Shown piece by piece: positions 47,401 through 59,327 of a stretch of 64,000 bases of DNA. The DNA comes from Thermocrinis ruber (GTDB lineage: Bacteria > Aquificota > Aquificia > Aquificales > Aquificaceae): the NCBI RefSeq assembly GCF_000512735.1, contig NZ_CP007028.1, forward strand, positions 62,001 to 126,000. The letters are read 5' to 3'. The stretch's first letter is position 1. Every line of letters begins with the position of its first letter. The notes beneath the pieces were generated by a model. The model saw only the letters and a program-made list of their open reading frames with translations, was not told the origin of the DNA and did no database searches. The translations under genes were made by a program, and so were the position numbers.

Positions 47401-47937
47401 GTAGTGCCTTTGGAAAATATAGAGGACTTGGAGGAGGGCGAATATACCTTTGCGGGCGTAATATCGGAGCTGAAGGTAAAGAAGAACTCAAAGGGAAGCT
47501 TGTATGCGGTCTTTAATCTCATTGATAAAACAGGCATTGGTGAGGTAGTCCTTTGGCCTGAAATCTACGAAGAAAACAAAGAAAGGCTAAAGGATGATGA
47601 GCTTGTGGTGGTACATGGAACCTTGGTAGAAGACCAAGAGACAGAAACCCTAAAGATCGTCGCAAAGGAAATTTATTCCATAGAAGAGTTTCTCTCAAGC
47701 AAGATAAAGTACGTGCGTATAAAGATTCAAAGGGAGCTGACGGACAAAGAGTTGGAAAGCCTCCACAGGGCGGTTAGCCAATGCCTTTCTGAAAAGGGAG
47801 CGGAGCTTTTAATAGAGTGCAGATTAAACGGTAAAACCGTGCTCATGCAAGCGGACCCAAGGTATAAGTTAGAACCAAAGACGGAACTGTATAATCTCCT
47901 GCGGGACTTGCCGGTGGAAGTTAGCTTAGAGCTTTAG
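44488..47937 (+). CDS. dnaE: DNA polymerase III alpha subunit DnaE
   Basis: Replicative polymerase of 1149 residues. The N-terminal PHP domain starts at once (FVHLHLHTQYSLLDGAIK). The polymerase core shows PVGPGRGSAAGSLLAFALGI and MPDIDVDFCMENR (catalytic Asp pair), followed by FNKSHSVAYGYLSYWTAY, a helix-hairpin-helix region (FARIKGVGEETARLIV) and an OB domain (YTFAGVISELKVKKNSKG). No intein is present. TATGCT (44474-44479) or TATAAA lies just before the ATG, with no Shine-Dalgarno. The last 12 bases overlap the convergent PP2C gene. Confidence 0.97.
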   Translation: MTDFVHLHLHTQYSLLDGAIKIKDLASKAKEFGYSAVAITDHGNLFGILDFYKSMKEHGIKPLLGMEAYFTTGSRFDRKGKGSEDNITDRYNHHLILIAKNDVGLKNIYKLSSLAFKEGFYYKPRIDYELLSKYSEGLIAITACLKGVPTYYASIGDVQKAEDWVKKFKDIFGEDLYLELQVNSLPEQEVANRNLIEIGKKLGVKLVATGDAHYLLPEDRIAHQVLMAVQMKKTLNELQRTEFKCANEYLHFASPQEMWERFKGKFDGWEKALLNTLEVAEKCQDRFEVLENKGYLLPSFSENSSEAELLKELAVKGLRQRIEQGLAKDSKEYWDRLEYELSVVEKMGFAGYFLIVQDFINWAKGQKIPVGPGRGSAAGSLLAFALGITDVDPIKHGLLFERFLNPERVSMPDIDVDFCMENRDRVLEYVREKYGAENTAKIITYNVMKAKQTLRDTARALGLPYSEADKLAKLIPPGDVQGTWLSLEEMLLTPIEELLEKYGKHRTDIEINAKKLRKLAQENPEIKKLLEIALRLEGLTRHTSLHAAGVVISPVPLEELVPLYYDDGELATQFDMVKLEEVGLVKMDFLGLKTLTELEKIRQMVAQRHGKEIEFLKLPLDDPKVYELLKKGLTSGVFQLESSGMKNLLKRLEPDSFDDIVAVLALYRPGPLKSGLVDSYINRKHGREPIEYPFPELEPILKETYGVWVYQEQIMKASQILAGFTPGEADTLRKAIGKKKKEVMQEMREKFIKGAVERGYPEKKIVELWEDIEKFASYSFNKSHSVAYGYLSYWTAYMKVYYPEEFFAVKFSMEKSDRKFINLINDARTNFGIQILPPDINKSDADFVIEDRKKIRFGFARIKGVGEETARLIVSKRNGRWKSLADFVKSVKVNKKVLEALIKAGAFDFTGMSRAEMLSKLSEKDSLYTTRGLFQTAQKVQEDYSKYEREVLGFYLAQHPLDPYERLLNGKVVPLENIEDLEEGEYTFAGVISELKVKKNSKGSLYAVFNLIDKTGIGEVVLWPEIYEENKERLKDDELVVVHGTLVEDQETETLKIVAKEIYSIEEFLSSKIKYVRIKIQRELTDKELESLHRAVSQCLSEKGAELLIECRLNGKTVLMQADPRYKLEPKTELYNLLRDLPVEVSLEL

Positions 47938-48654
47938 GTATATAAAGCTGACGTTGTCCCTCTGGGGTTTTTCCTTTAAGGCTTGAAAAATTGCATCAAC
48001 GGGCTCTTCAAGGCTTGCAAAAAATCTCATCTCCTCTTTGCTGAACTCCTCCCAAAAGCCGTCTGAGCATATTAACAGGGCCGTTTCCTTTTTAGGAATT
48101 CTCTTCGTGTAAAGTTCAAAGTCCGAGTAGTCTCCGAGTATGGCCGAAGTTAAAATGTGCCTTTGTGGATGAAACCGGGCATCCTCTTCGCTTATCTTTC
48201 CCGCAATGATCAGGTCCTCCACCAGGGTGTGATCCCTTGATACCTTTACAAAATCTCCATCTTTCTTTAAATAGACCCTGCAGTCTCCCACATTAAAGAC
48301 GATGATGTCTTTATCTCCCAGGATCACGCCCGCAAGGGCAGTGCCAAGCCCAAAGGCAGAAGGTTCCTTCTTAACATAATCCAGAAGGGTTTCCTTAGCC
48401 TTCCAAAGGGCATCGTGCAAACTTTTCTCATCAAAGGGCTCAAGCTCAGAAAGAACCCTCAAAACCTCATAAGAAGCGATCTCTCCCTTGGCATGCCCTC
48501 CCAAGCCATCCGCCACCACAAAGAGCCTTCCCTCCATCTCTTTAAAGGCAGGTTCTTCCATAACCTCCCTCCTTATAACCTCTTTTCCCACCAGCAGGGC
48601 ATCCTCGTTATTCTGTCTTACCTTTCCTCTATGGGTAAAATACCAAACCTTCAT
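47926..48654 (-). CDS. PP2C-family serine/threonine phosphatase
   Basis: A 242-residue metal-dependent phosphatase. Motifs in order are GKVRQNNEDALLV, VVADGLGGHAKGEIAS, the FNVGDCRVYL segment, VSRDHTLVEDL and LICSDGFWEEF. The metal-binding Asp residues are all present. Such enzymes usually reverse Hanks-type kinases; none is in the window. The start overlaps the end of the thioredoxin-like gene. Confidence 0.92.
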   Translation of the reverse strand: MKVWYFTHRGKVRQNNEDALLVGKEVIRREVMEEPAFKEMEGRLFVVADGLGGHAKGEIASYEVLRVLSELEPFDEKSLHDALWKAKETLLDYVKKEPSAFGLGTALAGVILGDKDIIVFNVGDCRVYLKKDGDFVKVSRDHTLVEDLIIAGKISEEDARFHPQRHILTSAILGDYSDFELYTKRIPKKETALLICSDGFWEEFSKEEMRFFASLEEPVDAIFQALKEKPQRDNVSFIYLKL

Positions 48655-49223
48655 TGTAGTAGCTTAGAGAGGTCTTCTTCTAACTCCCTGTAAACTCCGA
48701 GCCTTATCTTCTTCACCGAACCGTCTTTATCCACCAAGTATGAGGTAGGAAGCCCGGGAATGTTCAGCCCTGCCTCTCCCTTTATCCTAACTATGGGAAA
48801 ACTATAACGGTTTTTCTCCAAAAATTCTTTCATAGCACCCTCGGATGTGTCCATATTCACCGCAAGGATCACAAAGTTTTTGTCGCTGTATTTCTGATAG
48901 ACCTTTTCAAAGATGGGCATCTCCTCCTTGCAAGGAGGACACCAAGAAGCCCAAAAATTTACCAAAACAACCTTACCTTTGTAATCAGACAGCTTTACCT
49001 CTTTACCATCAAGGGTTAAGAAGTTTAACTCAAAGAGCTTTTTTGTGGCGTCCTCAAGAAGTTTTTTGTTCTCTTCACCTGGAGCTTTCCCTTTGAGACC
49101 CTCTTCCACCACCGAGGACAAATGCCCTCTTTCTTCTCTCTTATCCATAAAGGATATGTAGAGCAAAAGGATCAAAAGAAAAGCCAGCAAACCAAAGGCA
49201 ACAAGCTTAAAATTCCTATCCAT
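48651..49223 (-). CDS. TlpA/ResA-type membrane-anchored thioredoxin-like protein
   Basis: A 190-residue protein from the ATG at 49223: a single N-terminal TM anchor (LVAFGLLAFLLILLLYISF), a linker, then an AhpC/TSA-thioredoxin domain with redox pair WCPPC inside VLVNFWASWCPPCKEEMPIF, and the cis-Pro loop GLPTSYLVD. It should reduce apocytochrome or other periplasmic disulfides. The start is chosen by the TM anchor and a TAAACT box (49232-49237) ending eight bases upstream. Earlier in-frame starts lack coding character. Confidence 0.9.
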   Translation of the reverse strand: MDRNFKLVAFGLLAFLLILLLYISFMDKREERGHLSSVVEEGLKGKAPGEENKKLLEDATKKLFELNFLTLDGKEVKLSDYKGKVVLVNFWASWCPPCKEEMPIFEKVYQKYSDKNFVILAVNMDTSEGAMKEFLEKNRYSFPIVRIKGEAGLNIPGLPTSYLVDKDGSVKKIRLGVYRELEEDLSKLLQ

Positions 49224-49329
49224 AAAGGATAAGTTTAGCACATCACGAAAGTTTTTATAAACCCTGTCAGAAAATCCAAAGTTGAGCGGTTTTATAATAG
49301 ATGTAAAATCACACAAGGGAGGTGGTAAA

Positions 49330-49683
49330 ATGAAAAGAACCCTGCTTTTTATGTCTTTGCCAATAGCCCTAAGCCTTGCGGTTTCCTGTGGTAAGACAGA
49401 TACCGCCAGCAAGGAAAAGAAAGACCGTATTTACTGCTTGGTTGAGGATTTGGATGACGACCTTAGCAAGTGTGATAACGGAGAAACCTTAGCCTTCTTT
49501 CCACCAAGCTGGGGAAATGAACAGTACCCACTTTATGCAGTCCTTCTCTTCTGCGACCTTGATAAGACAATTGTCCATACAAGAGGAGGAGTTATATGTA
49601 AGTTTGATAAGGCAAAGTGGCAAAGGTTTGTAGAACTATCTAAGAAAAATCAACAGCAAAATCAACAGGAAGGTGGAAAGTGA
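49330..49683 (+). CDS. Small Cys-rich lipoprotein, function unknown
   Basis: A 117-residue protein with a lipoprotein signal (MKRTLLFMSLPIALSLAVSC, Cys20). The mature part has four more cysteines (YCLVEDL, SKCDNG, LFCDLD, VICKFD), spaced as for two disulfides, and a Gln-rich tail. I do not recognise the family. A TATAAT at 49293-49298 and the Shine-Dalgarno GGGAGGTGG precede the ATG, so this mRNA has a leader of about 30 bases. It opens a four-gene envelope cluster. Confidence 0.7.
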   Translation: MKRTLLFMSLPIALSLAVSCGKTDTASKEKKDRIYCLVEDLDDDLSKCDNGETLAFFPPSWGNEQYPLYAVLLFCDLDKTIVHTRGGVICKFDKAKWQRFVELSKKNQQQNQQEGGK

Positions 49684-49768
49684 TAGAATGCTTATCAAGG
49701 AAAAATGGCGTGTTTGTCAGATTTTTAAACAAAAGTTGGTTTCATAAAAACTATAAGGAGGTGAAGCC

Positions 49769-49969
49769 ATGGACTTAGCAACTCTTATATTCTTAGCCTA
49801 CTTAGCCCTTGTGATTTATGCCATAGTGCGTATAGCCAATGTGGAGTTTAAAAACAGCTGTGATAGGGTCTTTTGGTTTTTAGTAGTGTATTTTGTGCCT
49901 ATAGTAGGGCTTATACTGTGGTTTGTATTCAGTGGCAAGTATATAAAAAAGGAAGGAGGTGAGGCATGA
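49769..49969 (+). CDS. Small two-TM protein with PLDc_N-like domain
   Basis: A 66-residue membrane protein with two hydrophobic helices (about 4-22 and 35-56). The pattern VFWFLVVYFVPIVGLILWFVF matches the N-terminal domain of cardiolipin synthases (PLDc_N), which also occurs alone as a small membrane protein. A full Shine-Dalgarno (AAGGAGGTG) precedes the ATG, and the stop overlaps the next start (ATGA). The function is unknown. Confidence 0.75.
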   Translation: MDLATLIFLAYLALVIYAIVRIANVEFKNSCDRVFWFLVVYFVPIVGLILWFVFSGKYIKKEGGEA

Positions 49970-50526
49970 AAAGACTACTGACCTTTACCCTGCTTGTTTT
50001 CCTTAGCCTTTTTGCCTTTGCCCAGCAAAAGCCCGAGCCCTTTGGTCTGAAGTTGGGAATTAGCACAAAGGAAGAGACTATGAACGTTATAGCAAAGGAA
50101 GGTGGAAGGGTAGTAGATTCAGGGTATAAGGTAATAAAGGGAGATGTGGTAAATCCCAATGTAGAAGGAGTGGTTGTTAGAAGACTTCCCGTAGATAATC
50201 TGGTATCTGCTACTTTTTGGTTTTTCAAGGGAAAACTATACAAGATAGAATACCTCTTTCCGCTTTCTATGGAAAAGGAAGAGTTTTATATGGTTTACGA
50301 ACAACTTAAGAAGAAGTATGGCAATCCCAGAAGGTATGTAAGACCTTATCTTGCAGATGGTATAGCGGAGTGGAACTTTGGAGATGTAAGAATGAGCTTA
50401 ATAGCACCTTGGGTATCTCGGAGCATGTATCTGATCTACGAGCACACGCCCACCGCAAGGGAAGTAGAAAGGAGCGACCAAGAGGTCTTTGACAAAGAAA
50501 CCGCAAAACCAAAAAGAGGACTATAA
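49966..50526 (+). CDS. Secreted protein of unknown function
   Basis: A 186-residue protein with a clear signal peptide (LLTFTLLVFLSLFAFAQ, cleavage near residue 20). The mature part contains FGLKLGISTKEETMNVIAKEG, LVSATFWFFKGKLYKIEYLF and YEQLKKKYGNPRRY. This pattern resembles small periplasmic beta proteins that track a ligand, but I cannot name a family. The Shine-Dalgarno is AAGGAGGTGAGG. It lies between the PLDc_N-like gene and the TPR-Ppx/GppA gene, which it precedes by 14 bases. Confidence 0.7.
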   Translation: MKRLLTFTLLVFLSLFAFAQQKPEPFGLKLGISTKEETMNVIAKEGGRVVDSGYKVIKGDVVNPNVEGVVVRRLPVDNLVSATFWFFKGKLYKIEYLFPLSMEKEEFYMVYEQLKKKYGNPRRYVRPYLADGIAEWNFGDVRMSLIAPWVSRSMYLIYEHTPTAREVERSDQEVFDKETAKPKRGL

Positions 50527-50540
50527 AAGGAGGTTAAACA

Positions 50541-52472
50541 ATGAAAAGAGCAATAAGCCTTCTTTTCATCATCCTCAGCCTTTTTGCCTTTGAAAACTTT
50601 GCCTTTGCCCAGCCAGAAGTGGATGCGTGCTATAACTTCCATAAAGCTGGAGACTACAGAAGGGCTATAGAGGCTGGAAAGAGGGCTATTCAAAAGTATC
50701 CAAACAACATAGACGCACATTATTGCTTGGGAATAAGCTATAGAATGGTGGGAGAGTTTAAACTTGCTTTAGAGCATATGAAAAGGGCAGAAAGCTTAAC
50801 TTCAAACAAAGAAGACTTGATGTATATCTACAATCAAATTGGATTGATTTACGATAGAATGGGCTACTTGGACGATGCACTTCTTTACTATAGTAGAAGC
50901 CTAAGTCTGGCAAGAGATTTGGGAAACAAAAGCATGCAAGCGTCAGTCCTGAATAACATCGCTGTGATATACGATAGAAAAGGTGAATTAGATAAAGCTT
51001 TAGACTTTTATGAAGAATCTTTAAGGTTGAAAACAGACGAAAAAGAAAAAGCTACCACTTACAACAATATTGCTATTATCTATGGCAATAAAGGCAACTA
51101 TCAAAAGGCTGTGGAATACTTCCAAAAGGCGATAGAAGTAGAAGAAAGGTATGGGAATTATCACAGAGCTTCTATGTGGAAACTTAACCTTGGGGAGTTA
51201 TACAGAAGAATGAAAGATTACGAAAAGGCGGAAAAATATATTCTGGAAGGTCTTGAGGGTGTAAAAAAGGTTGGTGATAAATACTGGGAGGCTGTGGCAT
51301 ATCACTATCTTGGTTGGCTATACAAAGACAAGGGAAACAAAAAGACTGCCAAAGATTACCTCACTCGTGCCTATAATCTGTATAAATCCATCGGTGCGGA
51401 AGGGAAGGCTAAGGAAGTCCTCTCTGATATACAAGAACTTGAAAAGCAAAGGGTGGCTGTATACGGTGGTGTGGAGATTGGGTCAAAGGGTGTGAAGGCT
51501 CAGGCTTACAGGATTGGTCTTAAGGGGGATGAGTTTTATGACCTGCAGGAGGTCTTTAGGGAAAGCATAAACACCACCATAATAGCTGGGGTAAAAGAGA
51601 CGGGAGCTTTTTCTAAGGATGGTATAGAGGAAACTGCACAGGCGGTTAAGACTTTGATAGAAAAGCTAAAGGAAAGGGGTGTGCCCGGGGATAACATTTT
51701 TGTGGTGGCAAGTAGTGCTATATCCTCGGTGAAAAACAGGGATGAGTTGGCAAAAAGGGTGGAGGAACTCACGGGTTATAAGTTGGAGTTTTTGACGGTT
51801 AAGGATGAGGTGCTTTTTGGTATTGCGGGGGCTGTTCCGCCCAAGTATTTTTATAACTCCATCTTTGTGGATGTAGGCAGTGGAAACACAAAGATAGGAT
51901 ACCTTGAAAATGTGGGAGGCTCCATAAACGTGAGGAGCTTTGAAATTCCTTATGGGACTGTGAGCCTGACGGAGAGGGCAAGCAAGGGTAAAGATTTCAG
52001 AACGGAGTTGGTGGAGGTTTTGAGTAAAGAGGTGGAGCCTGTGCTCAAAAGGGAAGCCCAAAAGAACCCTGCTTATCTAAACAGGCAGAACGTTTTCTTG
52101 GTGGGTGGCATAGTTTGGGCTATAACTACTCTTCAAAAGCCGGGGCAGGTTGAAGAGGCTTATGTTAAGCTTAGCAGTTCGGATATAAGAAACTTCACGC
52201 TGACGATTCCTAAAAATACAGACAGAGTTTTAAATCCTGACCTTTCAAAGCTAAAGCCTGAGCTCAGGGACAAGGCTAAAAAGCAGATAGAAAAAGTAAA
52301 GGATGTTTTCAGTGTGGATAATCTTTATGCGGGTGGCATGCTTTTGGACAGCATTGGCAGAACCCTTAACTTTGAAAAAAGGAATTTGATATTCCCGAGG
52401 TACGGCAATTGGCTGGTGGGCTATGTGGTGTTGAGGGGATACCTTGAAGAAACGGAGGCGGTGAAAAAGTAA
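50541..52472 (+). CDS. Secreted TPR protein with C-terminal Ppx/GppA-like (ASKHA) domain
   Basis: A 643-residue protein. A signal peptide (about 1-24, ending AFAQ) predicts export. Residues 30-300 hold about seven TPR units (for example IAVIYDRKGELDKALDFYEESL). From residue 305 an actin-like fold of the Ppx/GppA type follows: VAVYGGVEIGSKGVKAQ (phosphate loop 1), VVASSAISSVKNRDEL, LTVKDEVLFGI near the catalytic Glu region, IFVDVGSGNTKIGYLE (phosphate loop 2) and PYGTVSLTE. Classical Ppx/GppA enzymes are cytoplasmic polyphosphate or pppGpp hydrolases. Here Asp of loop 1 is Glu and the STE of loop 2 is NTK, so activity is uncertain. The TPR half is visibly more AT-rich than the second half. Confidence 0.8.
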   Translation: MKRAISLLFIILSLFAFENFAFAQPEVDACYNFHKAGDYRRAIEAGKRAIQKYPNNIDAHYCLGISYRMVGEFKLALEHMKRAESLTSNKEDLMYIYNQIGLIYDRMGYLDDALLYYSRSLSLARDLGNKSMQASVLNNIAVIYDRKGELDKALDFYEESLRLKTDEKEKATTYNNIAIIYGNKGNYQKAVEYFQKAIEVEERYGNYHRASMWKLNLGELYRRMKDYEKAEKYILEGLEGVKKVGDKYWEAVAYHYLGWLYKDKGNKKTAKDYLTRAYNLYKSIGAEGKAKEVLSDIQELEKQRVAVYGGVEIGSKGVKAQAYRIGLKGDEFYDLQEVFRESINTTIIAGVKETGAFSKDGIEETAQAVKTLIEKLKERGVPGDNIFVVASSAISSVKNRDELAKRVEELTGYKLEFLTVKDEVLFGIAGAVPPKYFYNSIFVDVGSGNTKIGYLENVGGSINVRSFEIPYGTVSLTERASKGKDFRTELVEVLSKEVEPVLKREAQKNPAYLNRQNVFLVGGIVWAITTLQKPGQVEEAYVKLSSSDIRNFTLTIPKNTDRVLNPDLSKLKPELRDKAKKQIEKVKDVFSVDNLYAGGMLLDSIGRTLNFEKRNLIFPRYGNWLVGYVVLRGYLEETEAVKK

Positions 52473-52494
52473 TATACAGGGGTGATGTAGGTGT

Positions 52495-52500
52495 TATATT
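52495..52500 (+). promoter_or_regulatory. -10 box before ctpA
   Basis: TATATT ends nine bases before the ctpA ATG, in the 37-base gap after the TPR-Ppx gene, with no Shine-Dalgarno. It suggests ctpA starts its own leaderless transcript. Confidence 0.5.
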
Positions 52501-52509
52501 TTATAAAGC

Positions 52510-56134
<3,625 letters not shown>

Positions 56135-56135
56135 A

Positions 56136-57008
56136 ATGAAGGGCATCCTTGATCTTATACCTTTTATAATTTTTATAGTTATTGTCCTCCTTTCCATCTT
56201 TGGGGGAGAGGCTTTAAAAATTTTGGGAGGTTTAGTCATGGATTTTTCACCACTCATAGTAATAGCCATACTGGTGGTTATCTTTTTGGCTGCTTCCCTA
56301 AGGATAGTGCCCGAGTATCAAAGGGCGGTTATATTCCGTTTGGGAAGGGTAATAGGTGCCAAGGGACCGGGTCTCTTTATACTGATTCCCATAATAGACC
56401 GAATGGTAAAGGTGGACCTCCGGACTGTCACTTTGGATGTGCCCACCCAGGATATCATCACAAAGGACAATGTGTCTGTTAGCGTGGATGCGGTGGTTTA
56501 TTTTAGGGTAGTGGACCCGGTAAGGGCAATCGTAGAGGTGGAAAATTATCTTTATGCCACCTCCCAGATAGCCCAAACTACCCTCAGGAGCGTCTGCGGT
56601 GCGGTGGAGCTGGATGAACTTCTCTCGGAGAGGGAAAAGCTAAACTTACAGCTTCAGGAGATCATAGACAGGCAAACGGACCCTTGGGGTGTAAAGGTTG
56701 TAGCGGTGGAGCTCAAAAGGATTGACCTTCCGGAGGAGCTAAGGCGTGCTATGGCAAGGCAGGCGGAGGCAGAAAGGGAAAGGAGGGCAAAGATCATAAC
56801 CGCAGAGGCAGAATACCAAGCAGCGCAGAAATTGGCAGACGCAGCCCAAATCCTTGCATCTCAGCCTTTAGCCCTCCAGCTAAGATACTTAGAAACCATA
56901 CAGAACGTGGTCTCAAAGCCCGGAAACACGGTTCTTATACCATTGCCCATAGAGATGCTCTCCTATTTTGCTAAGGATGGTTCAAAGGTACAGGGTCAAG
57001 GTCAATAG
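56136..57008 (+). CDS. SPFH-family (slipin/stomatin-like) membrane protein
   Basis: A 290-residue protein. Two hydrophobic stretches (about 5-33 and 38-55) precede an SPFH domain ([28 protein letters not shown]...[28 protein letters not shown]) and a charged coiled coil ([24 protein letters not shown]). It resembles slipins, which scaffold membrane microdomains. An in-frame ATG at 56238 has its own GGGAGG and would give a 256-residue one-TM form, the common slipin size. Both starts look usable. tldD ends two bases upstream. Confidence 0.9.
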   Translation: MKGILDLIPFIIFIVIVLLSIFGGEALKILGGLVMDFSPLIVIAILVVIFLAASLRIVPEYQRAVIFRLGRVIGAKGPGLFILIPIIDRMVKVDLRTVTLDVPTQDIITKDNVSVSVDAVVYFRVVDPVRAIVEVENYLYATSQIAQTTLRSVCGAVELDELLSEREKLNLQLQEIIDRQTDPWGVKVVAVELKRIDLPEELRRAMARQAEAERERRAKIITAEAEYQAAQKLADAAQILASQPLALQLRYLETIQNVVSKPGNTVLIPLPIEMLSYFAKDGSKVQGQGQ

Positions 57009-57861
57009 GGCGGGCGTCTTTTTCACAGGGGTGACCATATTCCTTGGCGTATCCGCGGTAAATACCTCCAACAATCTGCTCTATTTGGTGGTCTCCTTTT
57101 TGCTCTCCTTTATGCTACTCTCGGGCATGCTTTCCCTTTACAACCTGAAGGGTTTGAGCCTTGAGCTCATACCACCCAAGGAGGTTTTTGCCCAAAGGGC
57201 TGAGAACTTTAAACTCATCCTAAAAAATCAAAAGAGATTTCCCTCCTTTAGCCTTTCGGTGGAGGCACAGGGCTCAAGGGCTTTCTTTCCCATTCTGAAA
57301 AAGGAGGAGGTGGGCTTTATAACCTTAAAGTTTCCAAGAAGGGGCTACTATGACAAAATATCCGTTAAGGTTTCCTCCTCCTTTCCCGTGGGGCTCTTTG
57401 AGAGGTTCTTCTACATGGATGTTCCCGTAAACTTGATGGTCTATCCTTACCCTATAGCTGTTTCAAAGAATATAAGGGTGGAGGGTTTGCAAAGGGGAGA
57501 ATGGCTAACCGTTGGAAGAAGAAGGGGTTATGAGCATCTTCATTCCGTCAGGGAGTATATGGGGGAACCCGTAAAGCTTATCCACTGGAAGTTGTCCGCA
57601 AAGGTTGGAAAGCTCTACGTTAAGGACTTTTTGGCGGAGGAGAGCCCGCCGGTGGTTCTAAGCTTGGATATGGTGGATGGTGGCTTAGAGGATAAGCTTT
57701 CAAAGTTAACCTATCTGGTCTTGGAGTATTCAAAAAAGGGCACGCCAGTGGGCTTAAGGCTGGATGGTGTTTACCTTGAGCCTGCCTTGGGTGAAGAGCA
57801 CAAAAGAAGGATGCTCAGAGAGTTAGCCCTCTTCGGTGATAGCCCTAGGGTAAGAGCCTAA
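56977..57861 (+). CDS. DUF58-domain protein
   Basis: A 294-residue protein from the ATG at 56977: two close TM segments (about 10-50), then a beta-rich region, then the DUF58 signature [28 protein letters not shown] with [18 protein letters not shown] following (a VWA-like start). DUF58 proteins are often found with MoxR ATPases and transglutaminase-like proteins, but neither is here. A TTG at 56968 is also in frame. It overlaps the slipin gene by 32 bases and the convergent pheA by 39. Confidence 0.87.
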   Translation: MVQRYRVKVNRAGVFFTGVTIFLGVSAVNTSNNLLYLVVSFLLSFMLLSGMLSLYNLKGLSLELIPPKEVFAQRAENFKLILKNQKRFPSFSLSVEAQGSRAFFPILKKEEVGFITLKFPRRGYYDKISVKVSSSFPVGLFERFFYMDVPVNLMVYPYPIAVSKNIRVEGLQRGEWLTVGRRRGYEHLHSVREYMGEPVKLIHWKLSAKVGKLYVKDFLAEESPPVVLSLDMVDGGLEDKLSKLTYLVLEYSKKGTPVGLRLDGVYLEPALGEEHKRRMLRELALFGDSPRVRA

Positions 57862-58914
57862 TACCTTTACCATCTGGGTTCTCTCTTTTAGCATCTCAAG
57901 GGCTAACCTCACATTCTCGTCCTCAATGTGTCCCTCCACGTCCGCAAAAAAGACATAATCCCAAGCCTTTTTCTTTGATGGTCTTGATTCAATCTTTGTA
58001 AGATTTACTCCGTATTTGTAAAAACTCTCCAGGGCTTTATAAAGGGCTCCTACCTCATCCCTGACCGCAAAGAGAATGCTGGTTTTATCTTTGCCCGTTC
58101 TTTTCATATCCCTTTTGCCAAGCACCAAAAAGCGTGTGTAGTTGCTGAGGTTATCTTGAATGTTTTCCGCCAGTATGTTTAGGTGATAGGTGTAGGAGGC
58201 AACCTCGCTGGCTATTGCAGCGCTTCCTTCCCTTTCCAGAACGATCTCGCAAGCCCTTGCGGTGCTGTCGGTCTCTATTAGCTTGGCATGAGGTAGGTTC
58301 TTTTCAAGCCAGTTTCTGCACTGGGCAAGTGCCTGTCTATGGGAATAGACCTCCTTTATCTCCTCCAAGCTTCTGCTCGTTGAAAGAAGGTGCAGTTTTA
58401 TGGGTATTACCACCTCCCCTACGATCTTTACGCTAAATTCTAAGAACATGTCCAAGGTGTAATTGACTACTCCTTCTGTGGTGTTTTCCACCGGAACCAC
58501 GCCGTAATCTACCCTTTCCGTTTCAACCTCCACAAAGACATCCCTTATAGTGGGAACGGGTATATAATAGGCAGAAAGTCCAAAGTGTTCCAAGCTCGCT
58601 TGATGGGTAAAGGTTGCCTTTGGTCCAAGGTATGCAACCCTTAGCTCTTTTTCCAAAGAGAGGCACGCGGACATAATCTCCCTAAAGACATGCTTTACCG
58701 CTTCTGAAGGAAACTCTTCTCCATAGAGCTCCTTGTTCAGTTTTACCAGCCTATCTATAACCTCCCTCTCCCTTTCGGGTGAATGGATCTCCAAGTTGAG
58801 CTGTTTTTTTATTTCTCCAATGGACTTGGCAAGCTTAGCCCTTTTATTGAGTAGCTTTAGTATTTCTTCATCTATAACATCAATTTCAGCCCTGAGCCTT
58901 TTTATCTCTTCCAT
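57823..58914 (-). CDS. pheA: Bifunctional chorismate mutase / prephenate dehydratase
   Basis: P-protein of 363 residues for phenylalanine synthesis. An AroQ chorismate mutase occupies 1-90 (EIDVIDEEILKLLNKRAKLAKSIGEIK), followed by prephenate dehydratase (VAYLGPKATFTHQASLEHFG, the NYTRFLVLG catalytic TRF motif), and an ACT domain (about 275-350, with the ESRPSKKKAWDY phenylalanine-binding string) for feedback. The start overlaps the preceding hypothetical gene by 13 bases. Confidence 0.96.
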   Translation of the reverse strand: MEEIKRLRAEIDVIDEEILKLLNKRAKLAKSIGEIKKQLNLEIHSPEREREVIDRLVKLNKELYGEEFPSEAVKHVFREIMSACLSLEKELRVAYLGPKATFTHQASLEHFGLSAYYIPVPTIRDVFVEVETERVDYGVVPVENTTEGVVNYTLDMFLEFSVKIVGEVVIPIKLHLLSTSRSLEEIKEVYSHRQALAQCRNWLEKNLPHAKLIETDSTARACEIVLEREGSAAIASEVASYTYHLNILAENIQDNLSNYTRFLVLGKRDMKRTGKDKTSILFAVRDEVGALYKALESFYKYGVNLTKIESRPSKKKAWDYVFFADVEGHIEDENVRLALEMLKERTQMVKVLGSYPRAITEEG

Positions 58915-59327
58915 AGGAAGGAAAGATACTTGGGCTTGCTCTTTAGATGCTCCAGCAGAAGGTGGTTTTCTCTGCTTTTTTGTCTCCAGTGCTTTCTCCT
59001 TTTTCTATAAATTTCCCTTAGATATTCCTTTAGTTTTAGGCTCGGATATTTGCCCTTGGCAACCTTGTGCAAATGCCACCACCACTTTTCTATGGGCTGG
59101 CTTTCATCGTCCTCCAAGGGCTCATCGCTGGATTCCATGAGCTCTATGAACCTGTGTACGTTTTGAAATAGCTTTCTGTCTGCCTTGATCACGTATGGGC
59201 TTTCTTCCAAACCCTCCTGATGGATCCTCTCCCTCAGGGAAATTATAAAGTTGGGATAGCCCACTCCATAGTTCAGAAGCATTTCTAACTCTGCGAAGTA
59301 GATGTAATCAATCTCTAAGCTTACCAT
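58902..59327 (-). CDS. Hypothetical protein between lipA and pheA
   Basis: A 141-residue protein I do not recognise. It starts with YIYFAELEMLLNYGVGYPNFIISLRERIHQEG, has an acidic middle (SSDEPLEDDESQP), a WWWHLHKVAKG stretch and a strongly basic C-terminal third (EYLREIYRKRRKHWRQKSREN). It has no signal peptide or TM segment, so it is cytoplasmic. It overlaps lipA by one base (TAATG) and pheA by 13. That tight fit suggests a real, coupled gene. Confidence 0.7.
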   Translation of the reverse strand: MVSLEIDYIYFAELEMLLNYGVGYPNFIISLRERIHQEGLEESPYVIKADRKLFQNVHRFIELMESSDEPLEDDESQPIEKWWWHLHKVAKGKYPSLKLKEYLREIYRKRRKHWRQKSRENHLLLEHLKSKPKYLSFLWKR

